Source: Congeria kusceri
Taxonomy: Eukaryota; Mollusca; Bivalvia; Myida; Dreissenidae
NCBI GenBank assembly: GCA_027627225.1
Contig: CM051025.1
Coordinates: forward strand, 74,219,974 to 74,283,973
Reading direction: 5' to 3'
Length of the DNA stretch: 64,000 nt
Made by a program: the position numbers and the translations under genes. The notes below the pieces were generated by a model. It was not told the DNA's origin. It saw only the letters and a program-made list of their open reading frames with translations, and did not search any database. Below, in pieces: positions 48,588 to 58,965 of the stretch. Each line of letters starts with the position of its first letter. Positions within the stretch are counted from its first letter, which is position 1.

Positions 48588-49470
48588 TTAAGGCCTGATA
48601 TAATTCTTAAAGCAATCTGACCGCCATCTACCCATTAACATTATCTGTTCGTTAGATATTCCCTTTGCAGCCAAATCAGTTGCTCTGCCGATTCTAAAAC
48701 TATGTGATCGAAAATGACCAGATGAGAATTTTGTTCGTTTGATACATTTTGCCAAAACCCCTGAAAATTGCTGTCGTTTTACTAGTGAACCATCGCTGTG
48801 GCGAAATAGGAGACCATCAGCAAAGCTTTTTCCCAAATATATACTGACTGCCCTTACTGGGCAAATAGACTCCTCTGCAATCCTTGGCAGTTTAATAACT
48901 AATGGTTTCCCTTTCTGATTTGTTTTACATTTCTTTAAGGTAATGCTTATGTTGTCGTGGCTCACGATGACGTCATTGACAGAAAGTGTTACGTCATCGT
49001 TATCGAGACCAACTCGCTCACACGAAACAAACGAAAATATGCTAACGTACATAGGGCGTGAAAGAGATATGTTTCATACTCATTATAGCACACCTGGGGT
49101 AGTACTCTACATATAGCTATCAAAACATTCATTGACATTGGTGCTCGGGCATCTTTTTTGCGTGGACCTCGGCGGCTACCTTCTAACATTTTTTGAATAA
49201 CAAAAGACTGTTGAAAATCTATCCAACCATGCAATTTATGATAGTAATTTATGCCTGCTAAATAGGTAGAGTCAGTGCTCGGGGCGCGACCTATTTCGAA
49301 ACAATAGGCAATGAACAACACCACTTCTTGTGCCTTAGCCGGCCATCCCTGCGCCAACGAATAGTCAGCCCTGGATTCGTTAAACATATTTAAACCCGTT
49401 GTGTAAGTTAATTGGGTATTTCTGGCTATTCCTGCATTTAACAGGTTTCCAGCTCGCCTCTGCAGGCATT
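48588..49470 (-). pseudogene. Tyrosine recombinase of the YR retrotransposon
   Basis: The N-terminal core-binding part (from 49387: RADYSLAQGWPAKAQEVV, INYYHKLHG) leads to YFRLFRVSEL with the first catalytic Arg. A one-base frameshift at about 49020 then splits it from the catalytic part. That part keeps SHSFRIGRATDLAAKG (His-x2-Arg, His at 48704) and MGRWRSDCFKNYI with the nucleophilic Tyr at 48602. The R-H-R-Y tetrad is therefore complete in sequence but not in one frame. Stop follows near 48588. Confidence 0.85.
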
Positions 49471-49479
49471 CCAGAGAAG

Positions 49480-51110
49480 GCTTGGGACCTGCTGGGGTTG
49501 AAGGTCGGCTTGCGGTGCCACTTTCCTGAACTTCTCGTACTGAAAACGAGACAGCGCATCACATATTAAGTTGGATTTCCCATTTACGTGGACAGCCCTG
49601 ACAATTATGTTCGCTTTTAAACATCTGAGGGTTAAGAGACGTATCAAATGCATTACCAACACATTTTTAGCGGTTAATTTGTTTCTAATCTGTACCACTG
49701 CCATATTATCACAGTTAAATTTGATCTTCTTATTTGTAAGTTTCTTTTCCCAAATAAAAATTGCTACTAAAACTGGAAACAGTTCTAAGAAAGTGATGTC
49801 TTTTGTTAGACCATTGTGGTGCCAACAATCAGGCCATTTGGCATTGGTCCATTCCCCCTTGAAAATATATGCCAAACCCACAGCCAGAACCGCCTGCACT
49901 ATCAGTGAAGAGCTCGAGGTCATTATTAGTTACCCAAAAACTATCATGAAACACTGAAATCCCGTTATTTGATGTGAAGAAATACAACCCCATATGTAGG
50001 TCTTTCTTTATTTCTTGTGTAACCCTGAGATGATGGTAGGGTTTTGTTAGACCACAAATAGAGTTCATTAAACGTCTACAAAATGGTCTACCCATCGGGA
50101 TAGCTCTGCAACAAAGATTCAGTGATCCTATCAATGACTGCATATATTTCAATGTGGTTTTTTCCTTCGCCAACATTGACCTGATTTTATCAACAACCTG
50201 TTCAATTTTATCTTGGGGTATTCTTACAGTCATGTTATTAGAATCAAGCTTTAAACCTAGAAACACGATTACTTCGCACGGCCCTAGTGTTTTTTTCCAC
50301 TGCAATAGGCGCCCGAAAGGCAATCATAACTCTCTGAAATGTTTGCATCAGCGTTAAACAGCTGTCTGTATTTTTATCGCCCCCGAGAATATCATCCAGA
50401 TAGTGCATTAATTCCCCTGAAGATAATTTTCGTTTTATACAAAATTCGAACAGAGACGAACGCATTTCAAATGTTTTGCAGCTGCTTGCTGCGCCAAATG
50501 GTAGGCACTTGTCAACGAAATACTGCTCCTTATTGTAAAACCAAGGAGTTCAAAATCCTGCTATCTAATAGGGATCAACCTGAATGCGTTCATTATGTCA
50601 GCTTTAAACAATTTACATGTTCTATCTAATCTTTGAATCATGTTAACAGCTTCATCAAAGCTTGTGTATTGGACAGATGCTAAATTATTATCAATACAAT
50701 CGTTTATGGACTTGCCTTCTGGGTAGGATACATGGTGTATCATACGAAATTTTTTATGTTCCGGTGTCTTTGGGTCATCAACTTTTTTAGGGACTAAACC
50801 AATTGGAGAAATAATAATATTTTCCAAAGGGGGTGAATCAAATGGACCTGCAACTCTCTTAGCAATCACCTCTAAACTGATCTTTTTTGAGACAATATAT
50901 GGATACGCTAAAGCTGATCTTAAATTGTTAGCATTTCGAAAAACTCGCGGCCCTGAGTAATGTATTGGAAAACCATTAAAAAAACCATCGACCACGGAAT
51001 TAATTATTTTAACATCGTAGCCATGCGCATGTAACTTTAACTGATCAATATTTATTGTGGTGGGTGCCAAATTATTTAAATCAAAATGTGTGTTGCCCCT
51101 GCCATGGGCC
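49480..51110 (-). pseudogene. Reverse transcriptase-RNase H of the YR retrotransposon
   Basis: RT blocks: IISPIGLVPKK, KFRMIHHVSYPEGKSIND, LFKADIMNAFRLIPI (catalytic Asp of motif A), KCLPFGAASSCKTF, MHYLDD (motif C, 50402-50391), and FLGLKLDSNNMTVRIP. RNase H then shows LELFTDSAGG (about 49910), FLELFPVL, FNCDNMAVV and LICDALSRF, giving the D-E-D-D set. The frame changes at about 50560, 50460, 50300 and 49870 mark frameshifts. All catalytic residues checked are present. Confidence 0.85.
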
Positions 51111-52014
51111 ATAGCGGTTCCCTCCTCTGGGATAGGATCTACCTCTGGCACGAAAGGATCCCCTTGCGTAACGGCCCCTTACTGGCGTGTAAAACCAGTA
51201 CTGGTTGTAGGCTTGTTGGTGTGGCTGTCATTATTTGTGCAATGCAGTTGTTGGTGAGACCCCCCACAGCCAGAGCACAAGTGACTAAAGCGGCAAGTTG
51301 GTCACCGACAAATCCCATTGTTAAAATCATTACAAGGAAACTTGGACGCAGGTAATGCAGGCTTTGTCATAGCAACTGGGTCCCTAACCTGGTCGCAACG
51401 CCACCACAAATCAGTATTTATATGCGCCCATGAAGTAGGGTGCACTGCTTTGTCTCATACGAAACTGTTCGTCATACGCTCTCCAAGCGAAACCACCTTT
51501 GTTGGATGCACAATCCCTGATATTACACATATATTGTAATAACTCCTGCAACTTTGCTGGGAATTTGGCCAGATAAATTGAAGAACAAATAATGAAAGCG
51601 TCGGTCCACTTTTCGATGTTACCGACCTTGTCTTTGCATTCTTTGGGTTTAGATTCAAGTTTGCCATCACTTATAATGTTATCTGGCTGCCTGATGCAAA
51701 CTCGGGAAGTTCAGCGGTGCCTTTCAATAACAGGGCAAGGTTTACATATAGACCGTTCTCAATCTGGTCTTTGATGTTTTGAGGGACATGAACAGCAATA
51801 TCATCGTCACTAAGACGCAAAAAATATTGTGGACTAGGATTATCATTTGCATCCGCACCGCCCTCACCTCCCATATTGGCTTTTGGAAATATGTTTGAAT
51901 CAGCAATAATTTGTGAAAAATCTATAACATTCCCGAAATAGTACCTGACTCAGCTCGCTGAGTCGTGTGCTCCTCCTGTTCCAAATGTTTTCGTTTCCTC
52001 GCAGCCTTCGGCAT
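51110..52014 (-). pseudogene. Gag-like protein with CCCH-type zinc finger of the YR retrotransposon
   Basis: ATG at 52014-52012 opens a basic N-terminus (MPKAARKRKHLEQEEH). After a frameshift comes a Gag-like middle: YFLRLSDDDIAVHVP, ENGLYVNLALLLKGTAELP, KWTDAFIICSSIYLAKFP, and FAWRAYDEQFRMRQSS. The end holds a Cys/His cluster, CNDFNNGICR-x-PTC-x3-HLC-x2-C-x3-H, of the CCCH-plus-knuckle kind, probably for nucleic-acid binding. At least three in-frame stops interrupt it. The next frame (RT) follows without an obvious gap. Confidence 0.7.
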
Positions 52015-52415
52015 TCTAATAAACGATGTTTTTCGATTTAATTTATCTAAGAAAAAATTTGCGGTCTTGCGGCTGTCTGCTTGTAAGCGAAAAGGAAGTT
52101 GCTAGCCTAGACTGGTTTGACTTTTAAGCAGCTTGTGAATAACGTTCAACAGCAAATATTTGAACCATTCTAAATTCGTCCTTGACTGATTATCTAGACG
52201 AACACGCAGTAGCAATTAAATAAAGAATATAATAACTAAGCAGTCTTCTTCGGATACTCTTTGCTTTTATCCATAAAGTAAATAAACCCGGAAATTTTGA
52301 CCGACAGATTTCGAACGACAGCTACCTGTAATTTCCTAAAAATAAGTGTCGTTATGATTTTATTATTTTATCATAACGAATATTATTGCTGAAACGTAAT
52401 AAATCACCCGGGGGT
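52015..52415. other. 5' flank or leader of the YR retrotransposon; no gene
   Basis: No coding frame. It may include the element's promoter and terminal repeat, not identified by eye. Confidence 0.35.
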
Positions 52416-54137
52416 GATAAACTCTTAAACAAATATTTTTCCAGATGCGTGGACAAGGGGAATAATTTTCCCGATATTTAAAAAGGGAAATAAAAATGAG
52501 GCGAAAAACTGTAGGGGTGTTACTTTGCTCAGCAAATTTGGAAAATTATTTACTTGCGTATTAAACCAACGGATCACTAAATGGTGCGAGGTGTTTCCGA
52601 CGCCCAGTTCGGTTTAAGAAAGGGGCGGTCAACCATTGACACAGTTTTTATATTTCAATATGTGATACAAAAACTAGTACAGCAGGAAAATAAGCGCTTA
52701 TATTGCACATTCGTGGACCTTAAATCTTGTTTTGACTCAATATATCGCAATGCCCTCTGGCTAAAGCTCCACCGAGCAGGATTAAATGGTAAATTACTTC
52801 GCATTATACGCAACATGTACCAATCGGTTAAATCATGCGTGAAACATTGTAACTCAGCCTCCGATTACTTTGAATTATCAATAGGTTTACGCCAAGGGGA
52901 GATATCCTCACCTATCATATTTTCTCTATTCGTCGAAGACTTAGAAATGCATCTACAGCATACTATTCAAAGCGGCCTAAGCTTACAAGATATATGTTTG
53001 ACACTGTTATTATTTGCGGATGACATGGCAGTTTTAGGCTCGTCGCCACAAGAGTTGCAGTTGTCTCTTGATAAATTATATGAATATTGCAACAAATGGG
53101 GATTAGAGGTAAACGTTGCCAAAACAAAAACTGTAGTTTTTCAGAAAAAGGGGCGGACTAAAAGGGGTGAGACATGGTTTTCCGGGAACGAATTAATCGA
53201 TAACATGAATGAATTTAACTACCTAGGTGTTACGTTAAACTATACTGGCAGCTTCCAATTTAATATACAAACTCTTCAGGGAAAAGCATTAAAAGCAATG
53301 AATAACCTCATAGCAAACCTGAAAAAATATGATACAAAGCCTAAAACTGCTTTACAATTATTTGATTCTTTTGGTTCTCCCATTATGTGGTATGGTTGCG
53401 AGGTGTGGGGGTTTTCAAAATCACATACACTGGCAAGAATACATATTAAATTCTGCAAAACACTACTAGGTGTAAGACAATCTACAAGTAATATAGCCAT
53501 CTACTCTGAACGTGGCAGATATCCCCTGTACATAAAGAGATATGTTAGGATACTTAAATATTTATTCAAACAATATAGCTCTGAAAATATAATTACTAAA
53601 ACTATCGTAAATATGTCTCTGATACATGTGGAAAACGGAAAACAAAACTGGTTTGCAAACGTAAAACAACTTCTGGAAAAAACATGGCTTGTTAGATGTT
53701 TGGTTGAACTTGCATGATATTAATGTTTTAATACTTTTATTTCGATGTTTAAACAACGTCTGACTGATCAATATTTACAGGAATGGAGAGCATCGTTAGA
53801 AAAAAAGTGTGTTGACGCTATATAAAATGTCAAATATAATATTGGTCTTGAGCCATATCTAAATGAAATAAATTGTAGAAAATTAAGAACGTCTATTACT
53901 AAAATTCGTATTTCTGCGCATTATTTAAGGATTCATACAGGCAGATATGGAGGCCAGCAGGTTGAGCGTAACCAAAGACTATGTCAAATATGTAATAGCT
54001 CGGATATCGAGCATGAATTTCATTTTATTTTTGCCTGCGCTCTTTATAAAAATGTACGAAGCAAATACATTAAGCGGTATTATAGAAACCGTCCTAGTAT
54101 GTTTAAGTTTTATACTACTTCCTTAAACCAACAATAA
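52416..54137 (+). mobile_element. 5'-truncated LINE with a long open RT frame
   Basis: Begins in the RT N-terminus (FPDAWTRGIIFPIFKKGN, NCRGVTLLSKFGKL at about 52435-52560). After a one-base frameshift near 52600 an uninterrupted frame runs 52581-53717. It carries GLRKGRSTIDTVFI, CTFVDLKSCFDSIYR (motif A), GLRQGEISSPIIFSLFVEDL, LLLFADDMAVLG (catalytic FADD intact), LEVNVAKTKTVVF and FNYLGVTLNYTGSF. A frameshift near 53690 leads to LRIHTGRYGGQQVERNQ and the zinc motif CQICNSSDIEHEFHFIFAC, ending at 54137. Same broad family as the 26.5-29.6 kb LINE. The endonuclease is missing. It is the youngest-looking LINE here but still dead. Confidence 0.9.
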
Positions 54138-54719
54138 AAAAGAGATATTGTTATTACGCAAATTCATCTGCGAGGCATTCAAACAAAGATTTTCGATTAT
54201 AAATGGCAACTAGTTACATTTTTGCCATTACTACTTTTATTGCACTTAAAATGTTAGCAACATTAATCTATATAAATACAAACATGCTAGCAGTGCTTTT
54301 TATAAAAACTTATGTTGTTATATATTCTGAGACATTGAAACATTGATGTTCGGTTCGTATCATTACCATACAAAAGCATATTGTGATGTATTTTTCCTTT
54401 CAAATTGCACGTATAAGCATCGATGCTTTTCCTTTGTACTATTATTTACTATCATTTTACTAATATAGGTGTATGTTCTAAACATCTATAAGCATGCTCT
54501 GAATATCGGTTCTTTAAATGTGTTTCTTGATAGGTATATTTTAAATGCTATATACTTATGCATCGTTGTTAATCATTACGTCCATCCATATTTATCGGTT
54601 ACGAATTGATATAAATTTGCCAAACCTTTGTTCTATACTTAAATTATGTATATTATTTGTTTATATCACGATAAACATGTATTGTTTAAGTGAAAATAAA
54701 AATTATGTTCTGTTCTATA
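54138..54719. other. No gene; possible LINE 3' UTR
   Basis: AT-rich, short frames only. The LINE's true 3' end was not located. Confidence 0.4.
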
Positions 54720-54960
54720 TGGCGCAAGTTTATACCGATGTTATTTTTGCGAATAATTATTAACTTAAATTTATTGTAACCAGTTTCGCCCAATGGAGCA
54801 TGGTGTTATAACTTTTTTTAAATCTGGAAGAATCGAATATTGTCTAACGTGATGTGCACGTCTATGCAAATAATTAATAAAATAACGAAAATCAAACATA
54901 TTTTCACTTATCAATAGTTAAAATAATTTTCTCTACTTATTATGCAACTAAGCCATGTAT
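54720..54960 (+). repeat. Dispersed repeat family, copy 4 fragment
   Basis: Resembles 21960-22200 of copy 1 (aattattaact-aaattt-ttgtaa, ccaatg-a-catg-t, aaatct-gaagaatcgaatat, gtctaacgtgatg). Divergence is high. Confidence 0.4.
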
Positions 54961-56165
54961 TTATTGATTACGTGCAAAGTTTAAATTCACCGGAAATTTA
55001 TTACACAAGGTCTTACTGTATCATGTGGTGCAAGGTGCATTCACTTTTTTTCGGCGTAGCTGTCTAATCCAACTGTTGACATTGCGAATATAGACAAATC
55101 AAATGGTAGATTAGAAGTAGGGCAGTAGTTGCGGATAATTAAATGTTATTAATGCATTCGTAAAACGCTGTTAAACTGATGTCAAAAGGCGCATGAAAGA
55201 AACGTTAAAACTTGTAAAGTGTATGGCAAATATACACAATTAAATATTATGTAAAACCATTGAATCGAAAGCAGCTAAAATCATTTATCCGCAACATTCC
55301 ATAGATAATAGTCGCAGACAATATTATGATCAAATTATTAAGAATTATACTTTTGTAAGAATTTTAAAATCTATCTTCTAAAGACAGAAAAAATAAAATA
55401 GTAAGTAGTAATAGACGTTTCCCCTTTCTATTAATAGACTGTGGGGAACGATGTATACGTCGGAATGTTATTCTTTTTACGTTTACTCAATGTGTTGCAT
55501 AAATGCACCAAGAACATTTCAGGATTATCCATGGTGACATTCTAGTATTCGTTAAGTATTCGACTACATATCTAAATTTTAACATGTGTAAAATGTTCTG
55601 AGAGGTGTGCATACTAGTATATCATAAATTAAACTAACATACTAACAAAGTAGCTTGTCGTTAATATACTGATAAATCATTTAGTATTTCAATTGATTAT
55701 CGTTTACACATTATTTCATCGAGAGCACAGTCATTTTAGTTTTTCATTCTTAAAGCCACATTAAAGGTGAACATTTCCAAATTTAGAATAAACGATTAAA
55801 ACAGACATTTAAATATCTGGTAAATTTGTATTATTGTATGTTTAAGCTTCTTATTTGATTTTTGGATACCGTTTAAACTACAAACACCGATCCTCCAAGT
55901 AAACTGTTTATAAACACTTGCTTTGTTTATTTGCTAGTGTTATGATTTTTACAAGTTCCTGGCTTTTCAGGAATAACTACTTCTAACAGTGATATATATT
56001 GTCATAAACTGGACGAGCCAGTTTTTAGGGCCGTCTATGCAACATGTTGTTAAGTATTTGAAGTTTGAAATATATAATACATTCAACAATTTACGAACTA
56101 AAACCCACTTGGTAAGTTTCTGACTACTTATAAGTGAATTGGCATAAAAAAATAATGTTCCTTTA
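54961..56165. other. No gene recognised
   Basis: AT-rich. It contains the exact 22-base word (55046-55067) that also marks the left edge of the insert at 41131. Confidence 0.45.
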
Positions 56166-56169
56166 TTTA

Positions 56170-56770
56170 TAATTATCTCCCTCCCCCTTCGAAGAAGTGT
56201 GGGTATATTGCTTTGCACCTGTCCGTCGGTCGGTTCGTCGGTCGGATGGGTGGTCTGTCCGTAGACCAATGCGTTTCCGCACAATATCTAGGAAACCCTT
56301 TGACCTGGTTACTCTGGAGGAAAGGTAGACGGCTATTGATTTTGAGGTCAACATGTCAAAGGTCAAGGTCACCGTTGCTAAAAAAAGAAAACGGTTTCCG
56401 CTCAATAACTTGAGAAAGCATAAAGATATTTTAATGAAACTTCATACATAGATACCTTATATCGAAACCTCGCTTAGGGATGCAAATTGGGTGGGTGGGG
56501 TCAAGGTCAAGGTCACCGTTACTAAAAATAGAAAAACGGTCTCCGCTCAATAACTTGAGAACGCATCGAGATATTTTAATGGAATTTCATACAAAGATAC
56601 CTTATATTGAAACCTCGCATGGAATTGCATATGGGGTGGGTGGGGTTAAGGTCAAGGTCACCGTTACTAAAAATAGAAAAAACTGGTTCCGCTCAATAAC
56701 TTGGAAACGCAGCGAGATATTTTAATGAAACTTCATACATAGATACCTTGTATCTAGATCACAAGACAAA
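56170..56770. repeat. Bivalve-type interspersed repeat, copy 1, with three ~148-bp tandem units
   Basis: Head: cctcccccttcgaagaagtg, gtgggtatattgctttgcac, ctgtccgtcggtcggttcg, gaccaatgcgtttccgc. Then three units beginning aaggtcaaggtcaccgtt (about 56355, 56505, 56650), each with cgctcaataacttg, gatattttaatg, catacatagatacctt and cctcgc. The ORFs on both strands are repeat artefacts. From memory, this repeat type is widespread in bivalve genomes. Confidence 0.8.
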
Positions 56771-56789
56771 AATGGTTTCTGCTAAATAA

Positions 56790-57135
56790 GTATGCCCCCC
56801 TTCGAAGAAGTGGGGGTATGTTGCTTTGGACCTGTCCGTCGGTCGGTCGGTCGGTCGGATGGTCGGTCGGTCTGTCCGTAGACCGTAACATTTCCGAAAG
56901 ATATCTAGAGAACGCGTTGACCTACTGTAATTTAAGTATGATATATAGAATACGCTTTGACCTACGAACATCCAAGTTGGTATGCTGGTTACTCGGGAGG
57001 AAAGGAAGACGCCTATCAATTTTGAGGTCAACAGGTCAAAGGTCAATGTCACAGGGGCTTGTAACATGAAAACTGTTTTCTCCGTAGACCAGTTTGTTTC
57101 CGCAAGATATCTAAATATGTTTTGGCCTATTTGAT
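56790..57135. repeat. Bivalve-type interspersed repeat, copy 2
   Basis: Starts ccccccttcgaagaagtggg, ggtatgttgctttggacctg, followed by (ggtc)n and gtccgtagacc. It then diverges to ggaggaaaggaagacg and gaggtcaacaggtcaaaggt. It is a direct repeat of copy 1 with a different tail. Confidence 0.8.
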
Positions 57136-57417
57136 GTTTAAATCAAACTGAAAACAGGAAGCCTTATATAATAGACTGTAAAAATAAAATCCATAATTAT
57201 ACTCTATCTTTCTTTCAGCTTTATATTTACCTTCTAAAGCATCAACTTCAATTTCCTCCCCATGTGTTAATGTGCACAAACAATATTAAAAAAATTTCTT
57301 AACAATTGCACCTATTCACGACTTTGCTGCAAGTCGGGGGGCATACATGTTTTACAAACATTTCTTGTTACCTATGTTTTCTCCATTTGTTGTACCAATG
57401 TCTTCATTCAATTTTTA
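57136..57417. other. Spacer, no gene recognised
   Basis: Non-coding sequence between two repeat arrays. Confidence 0.5.
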
Positions 57418-58949
57418 GCTCGACTATTCGAAGGATAGGTGAGCTATCCTACTACCCCTGGCGTCGGCGTCGGCGTCCGCGTCCACGTCTGAATTTGGTT
57501 AAAGTTTATATTGAGAAGTTTTGTAACTTCAAAACTACATAAGTTATTCACTTGAAACTTAAAATATACCTTTGTCATCAACTCCAGTGTCAGGGGCAAC
57601 ATTCCCCATAAATCTGTTTTGTATTTTGACAGAGTTATGCCCATTTTTCACATAGATTTTCTGGTTAAAGTTTATATTCAAAAGTTTTGTAACTTCAATA
57701 CTACAAAAGCTATTCACTTGAAACTTGGAACTAACCTTTGTCATCAACTTTAGTATCAGGGTGAACATTCCCCTTAACTCTCTTTTGTATTTTGACAGAA
57801 TATGCCCCTTTTCACATAGATTTTCTGGTTAATGTTTATATTCAACAGTTTTGTAACTTCAAAACTACATAAGTTATTCACTTGAAACTTGGAACTAACC
57901 TTTGTCATCAACTCTAGTATCAGGGGCAACATTACACATAACTTTATTTTGTATTTTGACAGAGTTATGCCCCCTTTTCGCTTAGATTTTCTGTTTAAAG
58001 TTTATATTCAAAAGTTTTGTAACTTCAAGATTACATAAGTTATTCACTTGAAACTTGGAACTAACCTTTGTCATCAACTCCAGTATCAAGGGCAACATTG
58101 CCTATAACACTGTTTGGTATTTTGACAGAGTTAGCCCCCTTTTCACAAAGATGTTCTGGTTAAAGTTTATATTCAAAAGTTTTGTAACTTCAATACTACA
58201 AAAGCTATTCACTTGAAACTTGGAATATACCTTTGTCATCAACTCCAGTATCAGGGTGAACATTCACCATAACTCTATTTTGTATTTTGACAGAGTTATG
58301 CCCCCTTTTCAATTAGATTTTCTGGTTAAAGTTTATATTCAAAAGTTGTGTAACTTAAAAACTACATAAGTTATTCATTTGAAACTTGGAATATACCTTT
58401 GTCATCAACTCTGGTATTGGGGGCAACATTACACATAACTCTATTTTCTATTTTGACAGAGTTATGCCCCCTTTTCACATAGATTTTCTGTTTTAAGTTT
58501 ATATTCAAAAGTTTGGTTACTTCAAAACTACATAAGTTATTCACTTGAAACTTGGAACTAACCTTTGTCATCAACTCTAGTATCAGGGTCAACATTACCC
58601 ATATTCTGTTTTGTATTTTGACAGAGTTATGCCCCTTTTTCACATAGAATTTCTGGTTAAAGTTTATATTCAAAAGTATTGTAACTTCAAAACTAGATAA
58701 GTTATTCACTTGAAACTTGGAACTAACCTTTGTCATCAACTCTAGTATCAGGGGCAACATTACCCATAACTCTGTTTTGTATTTTGACAGAGTTCGCCCA
58801 CTTTTTACATAGACTTTGTTGTTAAAGTTTTTGTTCCAGAAATGTATAAACTATACAAGGCTTCACTGAAAAGTTTCGTATTTTAACAAATTTATGCCCC
58901 TTCCACTATCCAAAATATGTACCAACTGAAATACTTCGAATAGTCGAGC
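57418..58949. mobile_element. Non-autonomous element: 165-bp tandem array bounded by perfect 16-bp inverted repeats
   Basis: gctcgactattcgaag (57418-57433) is the exact reverse complement of 58934-58949. Between them, eight units plus a partial one start at about 57497, 57663, 57828, 57992, 58158, 58324, 58490, 58654 and 58819. Each has ggttaaagtttatattc, taacttcaaaactacata, cttggaactaacctttgtc, and ttttgacagagttatgcccc. A (ggcgtc)n stretch follows the left end. The period is close to 165, a multiple of 3, so open frames of 60-129 codons appear on the minus strand; they are not genes. Confidence 0.85.
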
Positions 58950-58965
58950 GCGCTGTCCTCTGACA

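Larger units (their letters stand above)
47920..52014 (-). mobile_element. DIRS/Ngaro-like tyrosine-recombinase retrotransposon with SGNH-hydrolase-like domain
   Basis: One minus-strand element reads, 5' to 3': Gag-like (52014-51110), RT (51110-50000), RNase H (about 49930-49480), tyrosine recombinase (49470-48588) and SGNH-hydrolase-like (48452-47920). There is no integrase or aspartic protease, which separates it from LTR elements; there is no adenine methyltransferase domain, as in Ngaro rather than classical DIRS elements. Such elements move through a circular DNA intermediate inserted by the recombinase. Several single-base frameshifts and stops break otherwise well conserved domains, so this is a fairly recent but dead copy. 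Confidence 0.85.

Noticed and set aside
49571..49957. 128-codon plus-strand frame
   Set aside because: Antisense shadow of the RNase H domain of the minus-strand retroelement, whose catalytic motifs are clear.
58371..58760. 129-codon minus-strand frame with internal amino-acid repeats
   Set aside because: The 165-bp satellite unit is a multiple of three, so open frames arise passively.
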